From the IMG/VR virus record IMGVR_UViG_3300045004_000121, positions 1 through 22,275 of that record: a stretch of 22,275 nucleotides of DNA; one strand, written 5' to 3'. The first letter of the stretch is position 1. Every line of letters starts with the position of its first letter. Under the pieces are notes generated by a model that saw only the letters and a program-made list of their open reading frames with translations, had not been told where the DNA came from and did no database searches. This document shows, piece after piece, positions 1 to 7,929 of this stretch. Source of the DNA: a virus. Made by a program: the position numbers and the translations under genes.

Positions 1-1
1 C

Positions 2-934
2 GGCGATCAGCTCACCTTCGGCCTGCGCATGCAGCTCAAGGGCGCCGGCTTCTCGTCCTCGGACGTCGCCGAGGGCAATGGCGAGCAGCTCGGCACCAAC
101 TCCGACAAGGTGACCATCGACGAACTCGGCCACGTCGTCGGCGTGAAGTCCGAGAACACGATCGATCAGCAGCGCGTGCCCTTCAACCTGCGTGAGCAGG
201 CCCGCTCCGGCCTCGCCGACTGGTTCCAGACCCGCAAGACGGTCTCGTTCTTCAACCACGTCTGCGGCTTCACCCCGGCGAACGCGCTCGGCAAGAAGTT
301 CACCGCCAACAACGTGGTGACCGCCCCGTCGCAAGGTCGCATCCTGCGTCCGAACAACCGTGCCGACGATGGCGCCCTCGTGGCCGGCGACATCTTCACC
401 CTCGACCTGATCGACCGCGCCGTCGAACTGGCGAAGACCGGCGGCCAGGGCAAGAAGGTGATGATCCGTCCCGTCGTGGTGAACGGGAAGAAGTTCTACA
501 TCCTCTATCTCGCCTCGGAGCAGGTCACCTCGCTGCGCACCAACACGGCGACCGGCCAGTGGCTCGACATCCAGAAGGCGGCGATGGCCGGCATGGAGTC
601 GAGCAAGTCCCCGATCTTCTCGGGTGCGCTCGGCGAGTACAACGGCGTCATCCTTCGCGAGGCGCAGGACATCACGCAGGGCGTCTCGGCCAACGGCCAG
701 AACGCGGTGGCGAACACCCGCCGCGCCGTGCTGCTCGGCGCGCAGGCGGCCACCATCGCCTACGGCAAGGCCGGCGGTGACACCCGGTACCGCTGGAACG
801 AGGAGCTGCTCGACCACAAGCGCAACCTCGAGGTCTCGGCCTGGGCGATCTGGGGTCTGAAGAAGACGACCTACAACGGCGACGACTTCGGCACCGTCGT
901 CATTCCGACCTACGCCAAGCCGGCCGACGCCTAA
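2..934 (+). CDS. N4-gp56 family major capsid protein (5' partial)
   Basis: This is the major head protein that forms the capsid lattice around the DNA. The frame is open to the window edge, so the N-terminus is missing; 310 residues are seen. The segment with GDQLTFGLRMQLKG, then NLREQARSGLADWF, and later the IFSGALGEYNGVILRE block is typical of the N4-gp56/DUF4043 capsid family found in short-tailed phages and prophages. The C-terminal part with the AVLLGAQAATIAYGKAGG segment is also typical. The protein ends normally at TAA. A strong hairpin lies just downstream and could lower transcription of the following genes relative to this high-copy protein. I am confident of the family from sequence resemblance, but it was not searched. 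Confidence 0.9.
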   Translation, partial: GDQLTFGLRMQLKGAGFSSSDVAEGNGEQLGTNSDKVTIDELGHVVGVKSENTIDQQRVPFNLREQARSGLADWFQTRKTVSFFNHVCGFTPANALGKKFTANNVVTAPSQGRILRPNNRADDGALVAGDIFTLDLIDRAVELAKTGGQGKKVMIRPVVVNGKKFYILYLASEQVTSLRTNTATGQWLDIQKAAMAGMESSKSPIFSGALGEYNGVILREAQDITQGVSANGQNAVANTRRAVLLGAQAATIAYGKAGGDTRYRWNEELLDHKRNLEVSAWAIWGLKKTTYNGDDFGTVVIPTYAKPADA

Positions 935-960
935 GCGGCCCTCCCCGCCTGAATGAACCT

Positions 961-984
961 CGCGCGGGGCCTCGGCTCCGCGCG
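961..984 (+). terminator. Hairpin after the capsid gene, possible attenuator
   Basis: Two 10-base arms (961-970 and 975-984) pair throughout with one G-T wobble around the loop CTCG. The following bases are pyrimidine-rich (CCTCTTCC) but not a true T run, so partial termination or mRNA 3'-end protection is more likely than full termination. Its place directly after the capsid gene would suit differential expression. Confidence 0.45.
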
Positions 985-1017
985 CCTCTTCCGTTCTGAT
1001 CTGAGAGAGGGCCCACC

Positions 1018-1410
1018 ATGGCCACCAACGTCCCCCCGGTGAACCCGGCTGCCCGCGAGTACCGCGAGCAGGAAGTCCACTACGTCCGCCGCTCCGTCAC
1101 CTTCGTGAACGGCTCCTTCGTGATGCCGGCCTCCCTGCCGGAGGGCGCGCTCATCACCGCGACCCTCGTCCTCGTCACCACCGCGTTCTCGGACGGCGCC
1201 TCGCTCGTCGTCGGCTCGGCCCCGGGCGGCAACGACATCGTGGCCGCGGCCGACTCCGCCGTGACTGCGGCGGGTGCCAAGCGTCCCGACACCGCCACCC
1301 TGAAGGGCCCGCTCGCGGCCGACACCACGCTCTACGGCACGATTGCGGGCGCTCCGGCCGCGGGCGCCGCGACGCTCGTGTTCTTCTACACCCCGAACAA
1401 CGACGGCTGA
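1018..1410 (+). CDS. Small capsid-associated (decoration-like) phage protein
   Basis: A 130-residue protein encoded directly after the major capsid protein. It has a good ribosome site (GAGAGAGGG) 6 bases before ATG. It has no membrane segment or cysteine. The middle and C-terminal parts are rich in Ala, Thr, Val and Gly with alternating hydrophobic residues, which suits a beta-sandwich (for example ATLVLVTTAFSDG and AATLVFFYTP). By position it could be a head decoration, cement or head-fibre protein. That role is inferred from gene order, since I do not recognise a named family. The stop codon overlaps an ATG (TGATG at 1408-1412) that opens a doubtful 68-codon frame. Confidence 0.7.
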   Translation: MATNVPPVNPAAREYREQEVHYVRRSVTFVNGSFVMPASLPEGALITATLVLVTTAFSDGASLVVGSAPGGNDIVAAADSAVTAAGAKRPDTATLKGPLAADTTLYGTIAGAPAAGAATLVFFYTPNNDG

Positions 1411-1512
1411 TGTCCGCCCTCGCGTGGCTGCATCTCGCAGCCGCCACGGTCCTGACGGCGGAGCCCAGCGCCCCGCCGTCGCCTCCTCCCGCGCCACAGC
1501 CGAGCGACGCCG

Positions 1513-2151
1513 ATGCCGGACAATCAGGGCCGATCGACGCTCGCCGAGCTGATCGCGGAAATCGAGGACGACATCGAGCGAGCGGATCTGGGCGTACAGG
1601 TCGCGAAGGCGGTTGAGCGGGCCATCCGGCACTACCAGCCGGTCCGGTTCTTCTTCAACGAGCGCTCGCTGACGTTCCAGACGTTGCCGGGCACCGATCT
1701 CTACGGGCGCGGCGACCGGGACGAGATCCCGAACCTGCTGGCCATCGACAGCGCTGTGCTGATCGAGAACGAGCAGACCGCTGTCCTGCGGCGGATGCCT
1801 GAGACCGAGATCGAGCGTCTCGACGATCCGGCCGGCCCGGCGCGCCCTTGCGCCTTTTCCTACTTCGACCAGGGCATTCGGCTCTGGCCGGTGCCGTCGG
1901 GCGCGTGGACCGTCCGCCTGAAGGCGCACGTCCTGCTGCCGGCGCCCGCGTTCGACGAGGGCAACGCCTGGACCGACGAGGCCGGCTCGCTGATTGCCGC
2001 GTGGGCCAAGCGGCATCTCGCGCTCAACAGCCTGTCGAAGCCGTCCCTCGCACAGGCGCAGGCCCTTCTCGTCGCCGATGAGGAGCGCCGCCTTCGGGGC
2101 CGCTCCAACGTCATCGCGTCGTCCGGCCAGATCCAGGCCTCCTACCTCTGA
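1513..2151 (+). CDS. Phage neck adaptor protein (SU10 adaptor-like)
   Basis: A 212-residue protein expected to join the portal ring to the tail nozzle in short-tailed phages. The N-terminal helix (TLAELIAEIEDDIER), the segment AIRHYQPVRFFFNE, and the C-terminal helical part with AAWAKRHLALNSLSK and ADEERRLRGRS resemble phage adaptors of the SU10 type. The 1513 ATG is the first in-frame start after an upstream stop. Its Shine-Dalgarno site is poor, so coupling to upstream translation is possible. The next gene starts 15 bases after the stop. Two adaptor-like genes in a row occur in this phage group; this one is the first. Family assignment rests on pattern and order. Confidence 0.75.
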   Translation: MPDNQGRSTLAELIAEIEDDIERADLGVQVAKAVERAIRHYQPVRFFFNERSLTFQTLPGTDLYGRGDRDEIPNLLAIDSAVLIENEQTAVLRRMPETEIERLDDPAGPARPCAFSYFDQGIRLWPVPSGAWTVRLKAHVLLPAPAFDEGNAWTDEAGSLIAAWAKRHLALNSLSKPSLAQAQALLVADEERRLRGRSNVIASSGQIQASYL

Positions 2152-2166
2152 CCGGAGCCCGCCCGC

Positions 2167-2826
2167 ATGGCCGATCCCATCACGGATTACCCGTCCCTCG
2201 TGGCGGCGGTGGAGGAGTATCTCGCCCGCGGCGATCTCCAGACCTACGCGCGCATCTTCATCCAGCAGGCCGAGGGGCGGTTCAACACCGACCTGAAGGT
2301 CGTGGACATGCACAAGTCCACCGGCCTGAAGGATCTCGCTGCAGGCGGCATCGACGTGCCCGGCGATTTTATTGATTGGGTCGCGGTCGAGTGGACGCCG
2401 CCCGCCGGCAGCCCGCAGCGGCCTCTCATGCTGCGTTACGTCGAGGCCGATTCCCCCGAGTTCCGCACCCGGCACCGCCCGAACGGCCCGGCGCAGTTCT
2501 ACACCGTGCTCGCCGGCCGGGTGCGCGTCATGCCCGCCGCCGCCGGCAAGCTGGAGATGACCTATTACAGCCGCATCCCGGCCCTGACCGAAGCGGTGCC
2601 GAAGAACTGGCTCATCACCAAGGCGCCCGAGGTCTACCTCTACGGCACCCTCATGGAGGCGGCCCTTTTCCAGAAGGACGAGGAGAAGTCGGCGCAGTGG
2701 CTCGGGCTGGTGAAGGAGCGTCTCGGCGCGATCTTCGGCCAGGCCGATACCCAGAAGACCGCCGCCCGCACCGCGCGCCCGACGGTTGCCGCGGCCGAGA
2801 CCATGGCGGCGCAGGCGGTCGGCTGA
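2167..2826 (+). CDS. Second phage adaptor protein (SU10 adaptor family)
   Basis: A 219-residue protein. The opening YPSLVAAVEEYLARGDL followed by IFIQQAEGRFNTDLKV is the characteristic start of the SU10-type adaptor family. The middle part (GDFIDWVAVEW, then LRYVEADSPEF) and the motif MTYYSRIPALTE also fit. The later segment LYGTLMEAALFQKDEEK is a typical C-terminal helix of the family. The protein should form a ring at the head-tail joint, in contact with the preceding adaptor and the nozzle. The next gene's ATG begins 1 base after the stop (TGACATG), so the two are probably coupled. The Ala-rich C-terminus (last 25 residues) looks disordered. Confidence 0.82.
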   Translation: MADPITDYPSLVAAVEEYLARGDLQTYARIFIQQAEGRFNTDLKVVDMHKSTGLKDLAAGGIDVPGDFIDWVAVEWTPPAGSPQRPLMLRYVEADSPEFRTRHRPNGPAQFYTVLAGRVRVMPAAAGKLEMTYYSRIPALTEAVPKNWLITKAPEVYLYGTLMEAALFQKDEEKSAQWLGLVKERLGAIFGQADTQKTAARTARPTVAAAETMAAQAVG

Positions 2827-2827
2827 C

Positions 2828-4336
2828 ATGGCCGCGCCGCTGCCCCGCGTTCCGCTGGCGCCCTACGCGCCGGACGTGGCGTCAATCGACGCGTCGGTCT
2901 GCGCGGTCGCCCGCAACGTCATTCCCCGCGCCGACGGCTACGCGCCGTTGCCCGGGCCGGAGACGATCACGGATCCGCTGCCCGACCTGTGCCGCGGCGC
3001 TGTCACCGTGACGAGCCCGCTCTTCGGCGTGCCGATCTTCTTCGCCGGCACCGGTTCGCGGCTCTACCGCTCGAACGGCACGGGCGGCTGGACCGACGTC
3101 TCGAACCCGTCGCGGGCCTACGGGATGCCGGCCGACGATAGCTGGTCCTTCGCCCTGTACGGCTCGCTGCTGGTCGCGGTGCATCTCGGCGCCCCGCCGC
3201 AGGTCATCGACGTGGACAGCGGTGCCGCCTTCCGGGATCTCGGCGCGTCGAGCGGTTTCCCGCCGCCGCGAGCCCGCCACGTTGCCGTGGTGCGTGAATA
3301 CCTCGTGCTCGGCGGTCTCGCCGACGACCGCGGTGCGGTGCAGTGGTCGGACATCGGCAATCCCGAGTCCTGGCCGCTCGGTCAGCAAAACGGCCACGAC
3401 GGCGATATCCAGGCCTTCCCCGATGGTGGGGCGGTGACGGCCGTGGTCGGCGGTGAGTTCGGTCTCGTGCTGCAGGAGCGCACGGTTCGGCGGCTCGACG
3501 TCTCGGGTGGCGCAAGCGTCCTGTCGTTCTCGCTGCTCGAGGAGAACCGCGGCTCGGTCTCGCCCTCCGCCGCGGTCCGGGCCGGTCCCCGCGTGTTCTT
3601 CGTGGACCGCGACGGCTTCCACGCCTTCCCCTACGCCGGCAGCGCCTCGGTGCCGATCGGCGCCGAGCGGGTGAACCGCACCTTCCTCGATCGGGTGGAC
3701 CCGAACCGGATCGGCGCGACGGTCGCCATCCGCGATGCCACCGGACCGCGGATCCTGTTCGCCTACCGCCTGAAGGGTGCGCCGACCTCCGATCCGAGCC
3801 TCCTCGGCGAGGCCCTGCTCTACGACTGGCTCCTCGACCGGTGGACGGGTCCGATCACGGTGACGCTGCGGGCCGGCCTTGCCGCGGCGACCCCGGCGGT
3901 GTCGATCGACTCGATTGCCGGCTCGGTCGATGACCCCGGCCAGCTCTCGTTCGACGATCCGAGCTATGCCGGCGGCGTTCCCGCGCTCGGCTACATCACC
4001 GCCGACAACCGCCTCGCCCTGCTGACCGGCGCCCCGCTGGAGGCCCTGATCGAGACGGCGGACATCATGCCGTTTCGGCCGGACCGCGCCTTCGTCCGTG
4101 GTGTCCGGCTCGACACGGATGCCGACGACTGGCGGATCGCCGTTGGCGGTCGTGAGACGCTGAAGCGCGCCGATCAGGTGGCCTACAAGCCGGAGACGGA
4201 CCCGACGGTGGAGCGCTTCGCCCCCTGCCGGGTGTCGGCGCGCTACCACCGCGCCCGCATCCGGATCCCGGCCGGCACCGACTGGACCTATGCCGTCGGG
4301 GTCGAACCCGATGCAACGCGGGACGGCTCGCGATGA
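2828..4336 (+). CDS. Tail nozzle-like protein of a short-tailed phage
   Basis: A 502-residue protein rich in beta strands. The N-terminus (DASVCAVARNVIPRADGYAP, then PLPG) is typical of the nozzle or stabilisation proteins of podovirus-like phages, in which the first residues describe 'N-x-x-P-x-x-x-G-Y' and propeller-like repeats follow. Other typical segments are GVPIFFAGTGSRLYR, YLVLGGLADDRGAVQWSDIG and RVFFVDRDGFHAF. Start choice: an upstream ATG at 2786 lies inside the preceding gene, while 2828 sits directly after its stop and restores normal spacing. The product probably forms the tube below the adaptors. The stop overlaps the next ATG (ATGA). The exact family was not searched. Confidence 0.75.
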   Translation: MAAPLPRVPLAPYAPDVASIDASVCAVARNVIPRADGYAPLPGPETITDPLPDLCRGAVTVTSPLFGVPIFFAGTGSRLYRSNGTGGWTDVSNPSRAYGMPADDSWSFALYGSLLVAVHLGAPPQVIDVDSGAAFRDLGASSGFPPPRARHVAVVREYLVLGGLADDRGAVQWSDIGNPESWPLGQQNGHDGDIQAFPDGGAVTAVVGGEFGLVLQERTVRRLDVSGGASVLSFSLLEENRGSVSPSAAVRAGPRVFFVDRDGFHAFPYAGSASVPIGAERVNRTFLDRVDPNRIGATVAIRDATGPRILFAYRLKGAPTSDPSLLGEALLYDWLLDRWTGPITVTLRAGLAAATPAVSIDSIAGSVDDPGQLSFDDPSYAGGVPALGYITADNRLALLTGAPLEALIETADIMPFRPDRAFVRGVRLDTDADDWRIAVGGRETLKRADQVAYKPETDPTVERFAPCRVSARYHRARIRIPAGTDWTYAVGVEPDATRDGSR

Positions 4337-4632
4337 ACCTGCCCCCTCCCGGCGAGACCAATCTCCTGCGCATCGTCGCGGCGCTGCGCGATATGGCGGA
4401 GGGGGCGACCAACGCCATCGCGCGCGATGACGCCGTGCTCGGCGCCGGTACGGCAACCCGCATCGAGTCCCGGCTCTGCGTGCCCGGCGCGCTGGTGACG
4501 TTCGCACCGCTCGACGCGGGCGCAGCCGCCGCCGGCATCTTCCTCCAGGAGGCGGCCCGCAATTTCTTCGTGCTCGGCCATGCGCCGGGCGGCGAGGGGC
4601 GCCGGGTCCGGTTCGAGGTTCGGAGACCGTGA
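4333..4632 (+). CDS. Small conserved phage virion-region protein
   Basis: A 99-residue protein starting at an ATG that overlaps the previous stop (ATGA), so it is likely translated by coupling. It resembles a short protein commonly found next to nozzle genes in such phages: an N-terminal NLLRIVAALRDMAEGATNA helix, a central beta segment, and an end that reads FFVLGHAPGG followed by a basic beta strand. In relatives the last part is a strand-rich tail. Its role is unknown. The position suggests a minor virion or assembly protein. No membrane segment or signal peptide is visible. Confidence 0.65.
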   Translation: MNLPPPGETNLLRIVAALRDMAEGATNAIARDDAVLGAGTATRIESRLCVPGALVTFAPLDAGAAAAGIFLQEAARNFFVLGHAPGGEGRRVRFEVRRP

Positions 4633-5039
4633 TCCGCTTCTACGCCGCCCCCATGGACGCGGTCGGGCTCCTCTGGCCCCTCGTCGAGGGGCACCTCCGT
4701 CGTGCCTGCCAGCGCGGCGTCGGTGACATCTCGACCGACACCCTGCGGGCCGAGTGCGAGGGTCACCGAGCCCGCCTCCTCCTGACCTGCGACGGTCCCC
4801 GCATCCTCGCCGCGGCGGTGGCCCGCTTCTGCCTCCAGGCCGACGGCTCTACCGCCTGCGAACTCGTCGCGGCCGGCGGCGGCTCTCTCGCCGCCTGGAA
4901 GCACGTCATCCCCGACTTCGAGGCGTGGGCCCGGTTCCACGGCGCCAAGAGCATCCGCCTCTGCGGCCGCCCGGGCTGGGAGCGCGTCTTCCTCGGCTAT
5001 CGCCGCCGCCCCCTCGTCTCCCTCGTGAAGGATCTCTGA
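4629..5039 (+). CDS. GNAT-like phage protein in the T7 gp13 position
   Basis: A 136-residue protein starting at GTG that overlaps the previous stop (GTGA). A first half with an alpha-helical segment (VEGHLRRACQRG) is followed by RLLLTCDGPRILAAAVARFC, and by an end with WARFHGAKSIRLCGRPGWERVF and GYRR. This layout resembles the acyltransferase-fold proteins found in podovirus structural clusters at the place of T7 gp13 or internal virion protein A. The strand-turn pattern 'I-x-L-x-G-R-x-G-W-x-x-x-F' is what makes GNAT-like annotation plausible. No clear acetyl-CoA loop is visible, so enzymatic activity is doubtful. A role in virion assembly is an inference. Confidence 0.65.
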   Translation: MIRFYAAPMDAVGLLWPLVEGHLRRACQRGVGDISTDTLRAECEGHRARLLLTCDGPRILAAAVARFCLQADGSTACELVAAGGGSLAAWKHVIPDFEAWARFHGAKSIRLCGRPGWERVFLGYRRRPLVSLVKDL

Positions 5040-5041
5040 CC

Positions 5042-6340
5042 ATGCCCGGCGGCGGCGGCTCCAACACCACGACCCAGCAGCAGAGCCAGAAGACGGAGCC
5101 GTGGGCTCCGGCGGTCCCGGCGCTGAACGAGATCCTCGGCGGCGCCACGAAGGCCTATCAGTCCGGCGTCGGCTCACAGGTCTACGGCGGGCAGCGGGTC
5201 GCCGGGCTCGGGTCCGACACGCTCGCCGGCCTCGACATGCTGAAGGATGCCGCCACCACCGGCACCGCGACTGCGGGGGCGGCCAACGACCTCGTCGGCG
5301 GTCTGGCGCGCTCCGGCGGCACCACGGCGGCCACGCAGCAGGCCGTGGCCGGCTTCGGCGGGATCGACCCGACCGTGAGCACCGCGGGCGTCGGTGGAGC
5401 GGTCTCGAAGCTCTCCGATCCGGGCAACATCGCCTCCACCACCGGAGCGAAGATGGCGGGCGGCGCCTACGCGACGGACACCGCGCCGGTGGCCGGGCTC
5501 GCGGGCGACTTCGCCACCGGCACCAGCCAGACTCAGCGTTCGCTCCAGGATGTGGCCGACGGCAAGTTCCTCGGCGGGGCGAATCCCTACCTCGATGAGA
5601 TCATCTCGCGGTCCGGCAACGAGGCGGCCACGAAGGTGGCGCAGGCCTTCTCGGCCTCGGGCCGCTACGGCTCGGGCCGGTTCGCCGGCGCGACCGCCGA
5701 TGCCGTGGCCGGGATCGGGTCAAAGCTGCGCTACGATGATTACGAGGCGGAGCGCGGTCGGCAGGCCTCGGCCGCCTCGGCGATCGACGCGGCGGGCAAC
5801 GCGCGCGCCGGGCTCGCCGGCAGCCTGCTCTCGACGGTCGCAGGCGTGAACACCGGGAACGCGAATATCGCGGCCACCGGCGCCGGGCTCGCGCAGGGCG
5901 CACTCAAGGACTCGCTGGCGGGCGAGACCACGCTCGCCGGTCTCGACGCCGACAACATCACCCGCCGCCTCACCCAAGCCGGCACGCTGCTCTCGGCGGC
6001 ACAGGGCGACCGTGCGGCCGGGCTTGCCGCGGCAGGTCAGGTGCCGACCATTCTCGACGCTCTGGAGCGCGGCGGCCGCACCGTCGGCGCCGTCGGCGCA
6101 GCGCAGGACGAGGCGCGGCAGAACGCTCTCGATAGCGAACGCGAGATCTTCGACGAGACGCAGGGCGCACCCTGGAAGCAGCTCGGGCTCTATGCCGGCC
6201 TCGTGCAGCCCACCGCCGGTCTCGGTGGCACGTCGGAAGGCACGACGACCACGAAGATGCCGAAGCCGAGCTTCCTGCAGCAGCTCTTCGGCATGGGTCT
6301 CGCGGGCGCGTCGGTCGCCTCGAAGTTCATGGGCCCGTAG
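5042..6340 (+). CDS. Putative internal virion/ejection protein 1
   Basis: A 432-residue Ala/Gly-rich protein. The start at 5042 follows the preceding stop by 2 bases and gives MPGGGGSNTTTQQQSQKTEP, a typical disordered beginning for this class. The block NPYLDEIISRSGNEAATKVA, then FSASGRYGSGRF and a downstream LRYDDYEAERGRQ, is a recognisable signature of phage virion proteins often labelled 'tail fibre domain' or ejection protein in podovirus-like clusters. The C-terminus is hydrophobic (FGMGLAGASVASKFMGP) and could touch a membrane. With the next two genes it makes a set of three large helical proteins in the place where T7-like phages carry their ejected core proteins. Function is inferred. 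Confidence 0.7.
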   Translation: MPGGGGSNTTTQQQSQKTEPWAPAVPALNEILGGATKAYQSGVGSQVYGGQRVAGLGSDTLAGLDMLKDAATTGTATAGAANDLVGGLARSGGTTAATQQAVAGFGGIDPTVSTAGVGGAVSKLSDPGNIASTTGAKMAGGAYATDTAPVAGLAGDFATGTSQTQRSLQDVADGKFLGGANPYLDEIISRSGNEAATKVAQAFSASGRYGSGRFAGATADAVAGIGSKLRYDDYEAERGRQASAASAIDAAGNARAGLAGSLLSTVAGVNTGNANIAATGAGLAQGALKDSLAGETTLAGLDADNITRRLTQAGTLLSAAQGDRAAGLAAAGQVPTILDALERGGRTVGAVGAAQDEARQNALDSEREIFDETQGAPWKQLGLYAGLVQPTAGLGGTSEGTTTTKMPKPSFLQQLFGMGLAGASVASKFMGP

Positions 6341-7929
6341 TGGCCGCCTCCTCGCAAGGAACCTCGCCCGTGAGCGCATCCCCCTTCGGCTTCGGCGCAT
6401 CCATGGCGCCGGAGGATCTTGCCCGCCTGTTCGGCCGGATGCCGATCGGCGCGCCGCAGGGCTTCGCGCCCGTCGCTGAGAGCGAGGCCGACGTGCAGCG
6501 CCTTGAGCGGGCCACCGGCATGGTGCCCCAGCCGACTGCGCCCAAGCCCCGCGCCGGCCTCGTTGATGTCGCGCCGGCCACTCGGCCCGGCGCCATGACG
6601 GTGCCGCTGCCGCCCGCGCGCCCCGCCGAGTTCTCGACCTCGGAGGCCGATCTCCCCGCCGCGGGCACCCAGCCGATCATGGCCGCGCCCGCCCCAACCG
6701 CAGCATCGAGCCCGGCCGCGCCAGAGGGCCCGTCCTTCGGCGACCGCCTCATGAAGGGGCTGAAGGACAACGGCGATTATCTCGGCGCGCTCGGCGCCGG
6801 GCTGCTCTCCTCCCCGACCTGGGCGGGCGGCATCTCGGCCGGCATGCAGTTGGCATCGAAGAGCGAGACGGACCGGGCGGCGACCGATCTGGCTCGGGTC
6901 GAGCTCGGGCTCAAGCAGCGCAAGCTCGCGCAGGAAACGGCTGCTCTCGGTGGCAACGCCGCGATCATCAAGAAAGCCTTTCCGTCCCTGTCCGATGCGG
7001 AGGCCACGGCCGCCGGGTCGAACACCGGCATCGTGACGGACGCGCTGAAGCGCCTTCAGGATCCGAACTACGGTCGCGAGAACGATCCGGCCTTCATCCG
7101 GCAGAAGGCGCAGGCACAGGCCGAGGGCACCGCTGCGGGCAAGCCGGACGAGTCCTATGTGCAGCTTCCGGAGGCGGAGCGCGTCGCTCTCGGCCTACCT
7201 GCCGGCGCCTACCAGCGCGATACCCGGGGCAAGATCAGCGCGGTGAACCCGACCGGCACCACGATCAACATGGGAGCCGAGAAAGCGCAGGACGCGACCG
7301 TCGGCAAGGGCTACGGCGAGTATCAGCTCGACCTCGCCACGAAGGGCCGCAACGCCGGCTCGACGCTCAACACCCTGGCGCTGATGGAGCAGGCGATGAA
7401 CACGCCGGGCTTCTACTCCGGATTTGGTGGTGAGACGGCCAAGCGGGCAAACCAGTTCCTCGGCGCGCTCGGTGTGAAGGACTCGCGCGCCGCGTCCGCC
7501 GCGGAAGTGTTCGACGCCCTCTCCAATAAAGTCGTGCTCGACGGCCTGGGCGGCTCGCTTGGTCCCGGCATCTCGAACATGGACCGCGATTACATCTCGC
7601 GCACGGTGCCGACCTTGGCGCAGTCTGAGCAGGGCAACCGCGACCTGATCGGCGTCGCCCGCTCCCTGGCCAAGCGACAGCAGCAGGTCTCGCAGCTCGC
7701 GCGCGACTATGCGGCGAAGAACAACGGTCGGCTCGATGCTGGCTTCGATCAGGCCCTCGACGAGTTCGCCCAGAGCAACCCGCTCTTCCCGCAGGCACGC
7801 GACGGTGCCTCCGCCTCCGCGCCGAAGGAGCCGCCGCAGGGCGCGCCGAATGGTGCGCGCCAGGGCCGCGATGGCATGTGGTACGCCCCCGATCCGGCCC
7901 GACCCGGCAAGTACCTGAAGGTGCAATGA
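6340..7929 (+). CDS. Putative internal virion/ejection protein 2
   Basis: A 529-residue protein. The GTG at 6340 overlaps the preceding TAG by one base; alternative starts are GTG 6370 and ATG 6403. The first 130 residues are Pro/Ala-rich and probably disordered. A Gly-rich hydrophobic segment follows (DYLGALGAGLLSSPTWAGGI), then long helices. The conserved-looking core is in the second half: EVFDALSNKVVLDGLGGSLG, then GISNMDRDYISRTVPTLAQS and a helix rich in Arg and Gln. This core is frequent in virion proteins of alphaproteobacterial prophages. The C-terminus (GMWYAPDPARPGKYLKVQ) resembles a short tag-like module often seen at the ends of such proteins. A role in DNA ejection is inferred from position and composition. 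Confidence 0.65.
   Translation: MAASSQGTSPVSASPFGFGASMAPEDLARLFGRMPIGAPQGFAPVAESEADVQRLERATGMVPQPTAPKPRAGLVDVAPATRPGAMTVPLPPARPAEFSTSEADLPAAGTQPIMAAPAPTAASSPAAPEGPSFGDRLMKGLKDNGDYLGALGAGLLSSPTWAGGISAGMQLASKSETDRAATDLARVELGLKQRKLAQETAALGGNAAIIKKAFPSLSDAEATAAGSNTGIVTDALKRLQDPNYGRENDPAFIRQKAQAQAEGTAAGKPDESYVQLPEAERVALGLPAGAYQRDTRGKISAVNPTGTTINMGAEKAQDATVGKGYGEYQLDLATKGRNAGSTLNTLALMEQAMNTPGFYSGFGGETAKRANQFLGALGVKDSRAASAAEVFDALSNKVVLDGLGGSLGPGISNMDRDYISRTVPTLAQSEQGNRDLIGVARSLAKRQQQVSQLARDYAAKNNGRLDAGFDQALDEFAQSNPLFPQARDGASASAPKEPPQGAPNGARQGRDGMWYAPDPARPGKYLKVQ

Noticed and set aside
931-2829. 632-codon minus-strand open frame
   Set aside because: It mirrors the plus-strand capsid-adaptor genes, is very rich in Arg and Gly, has no family resemblance and no ribosome site. 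Long shadow frames are expected at this GC content.
2882-4507. 541-codon minus-strand open frame opposite the nozzle gene
   Set aside because: Shadow frame: Arg/His-rich, no motif, and it overlaps two well-supported plus-strand genes.
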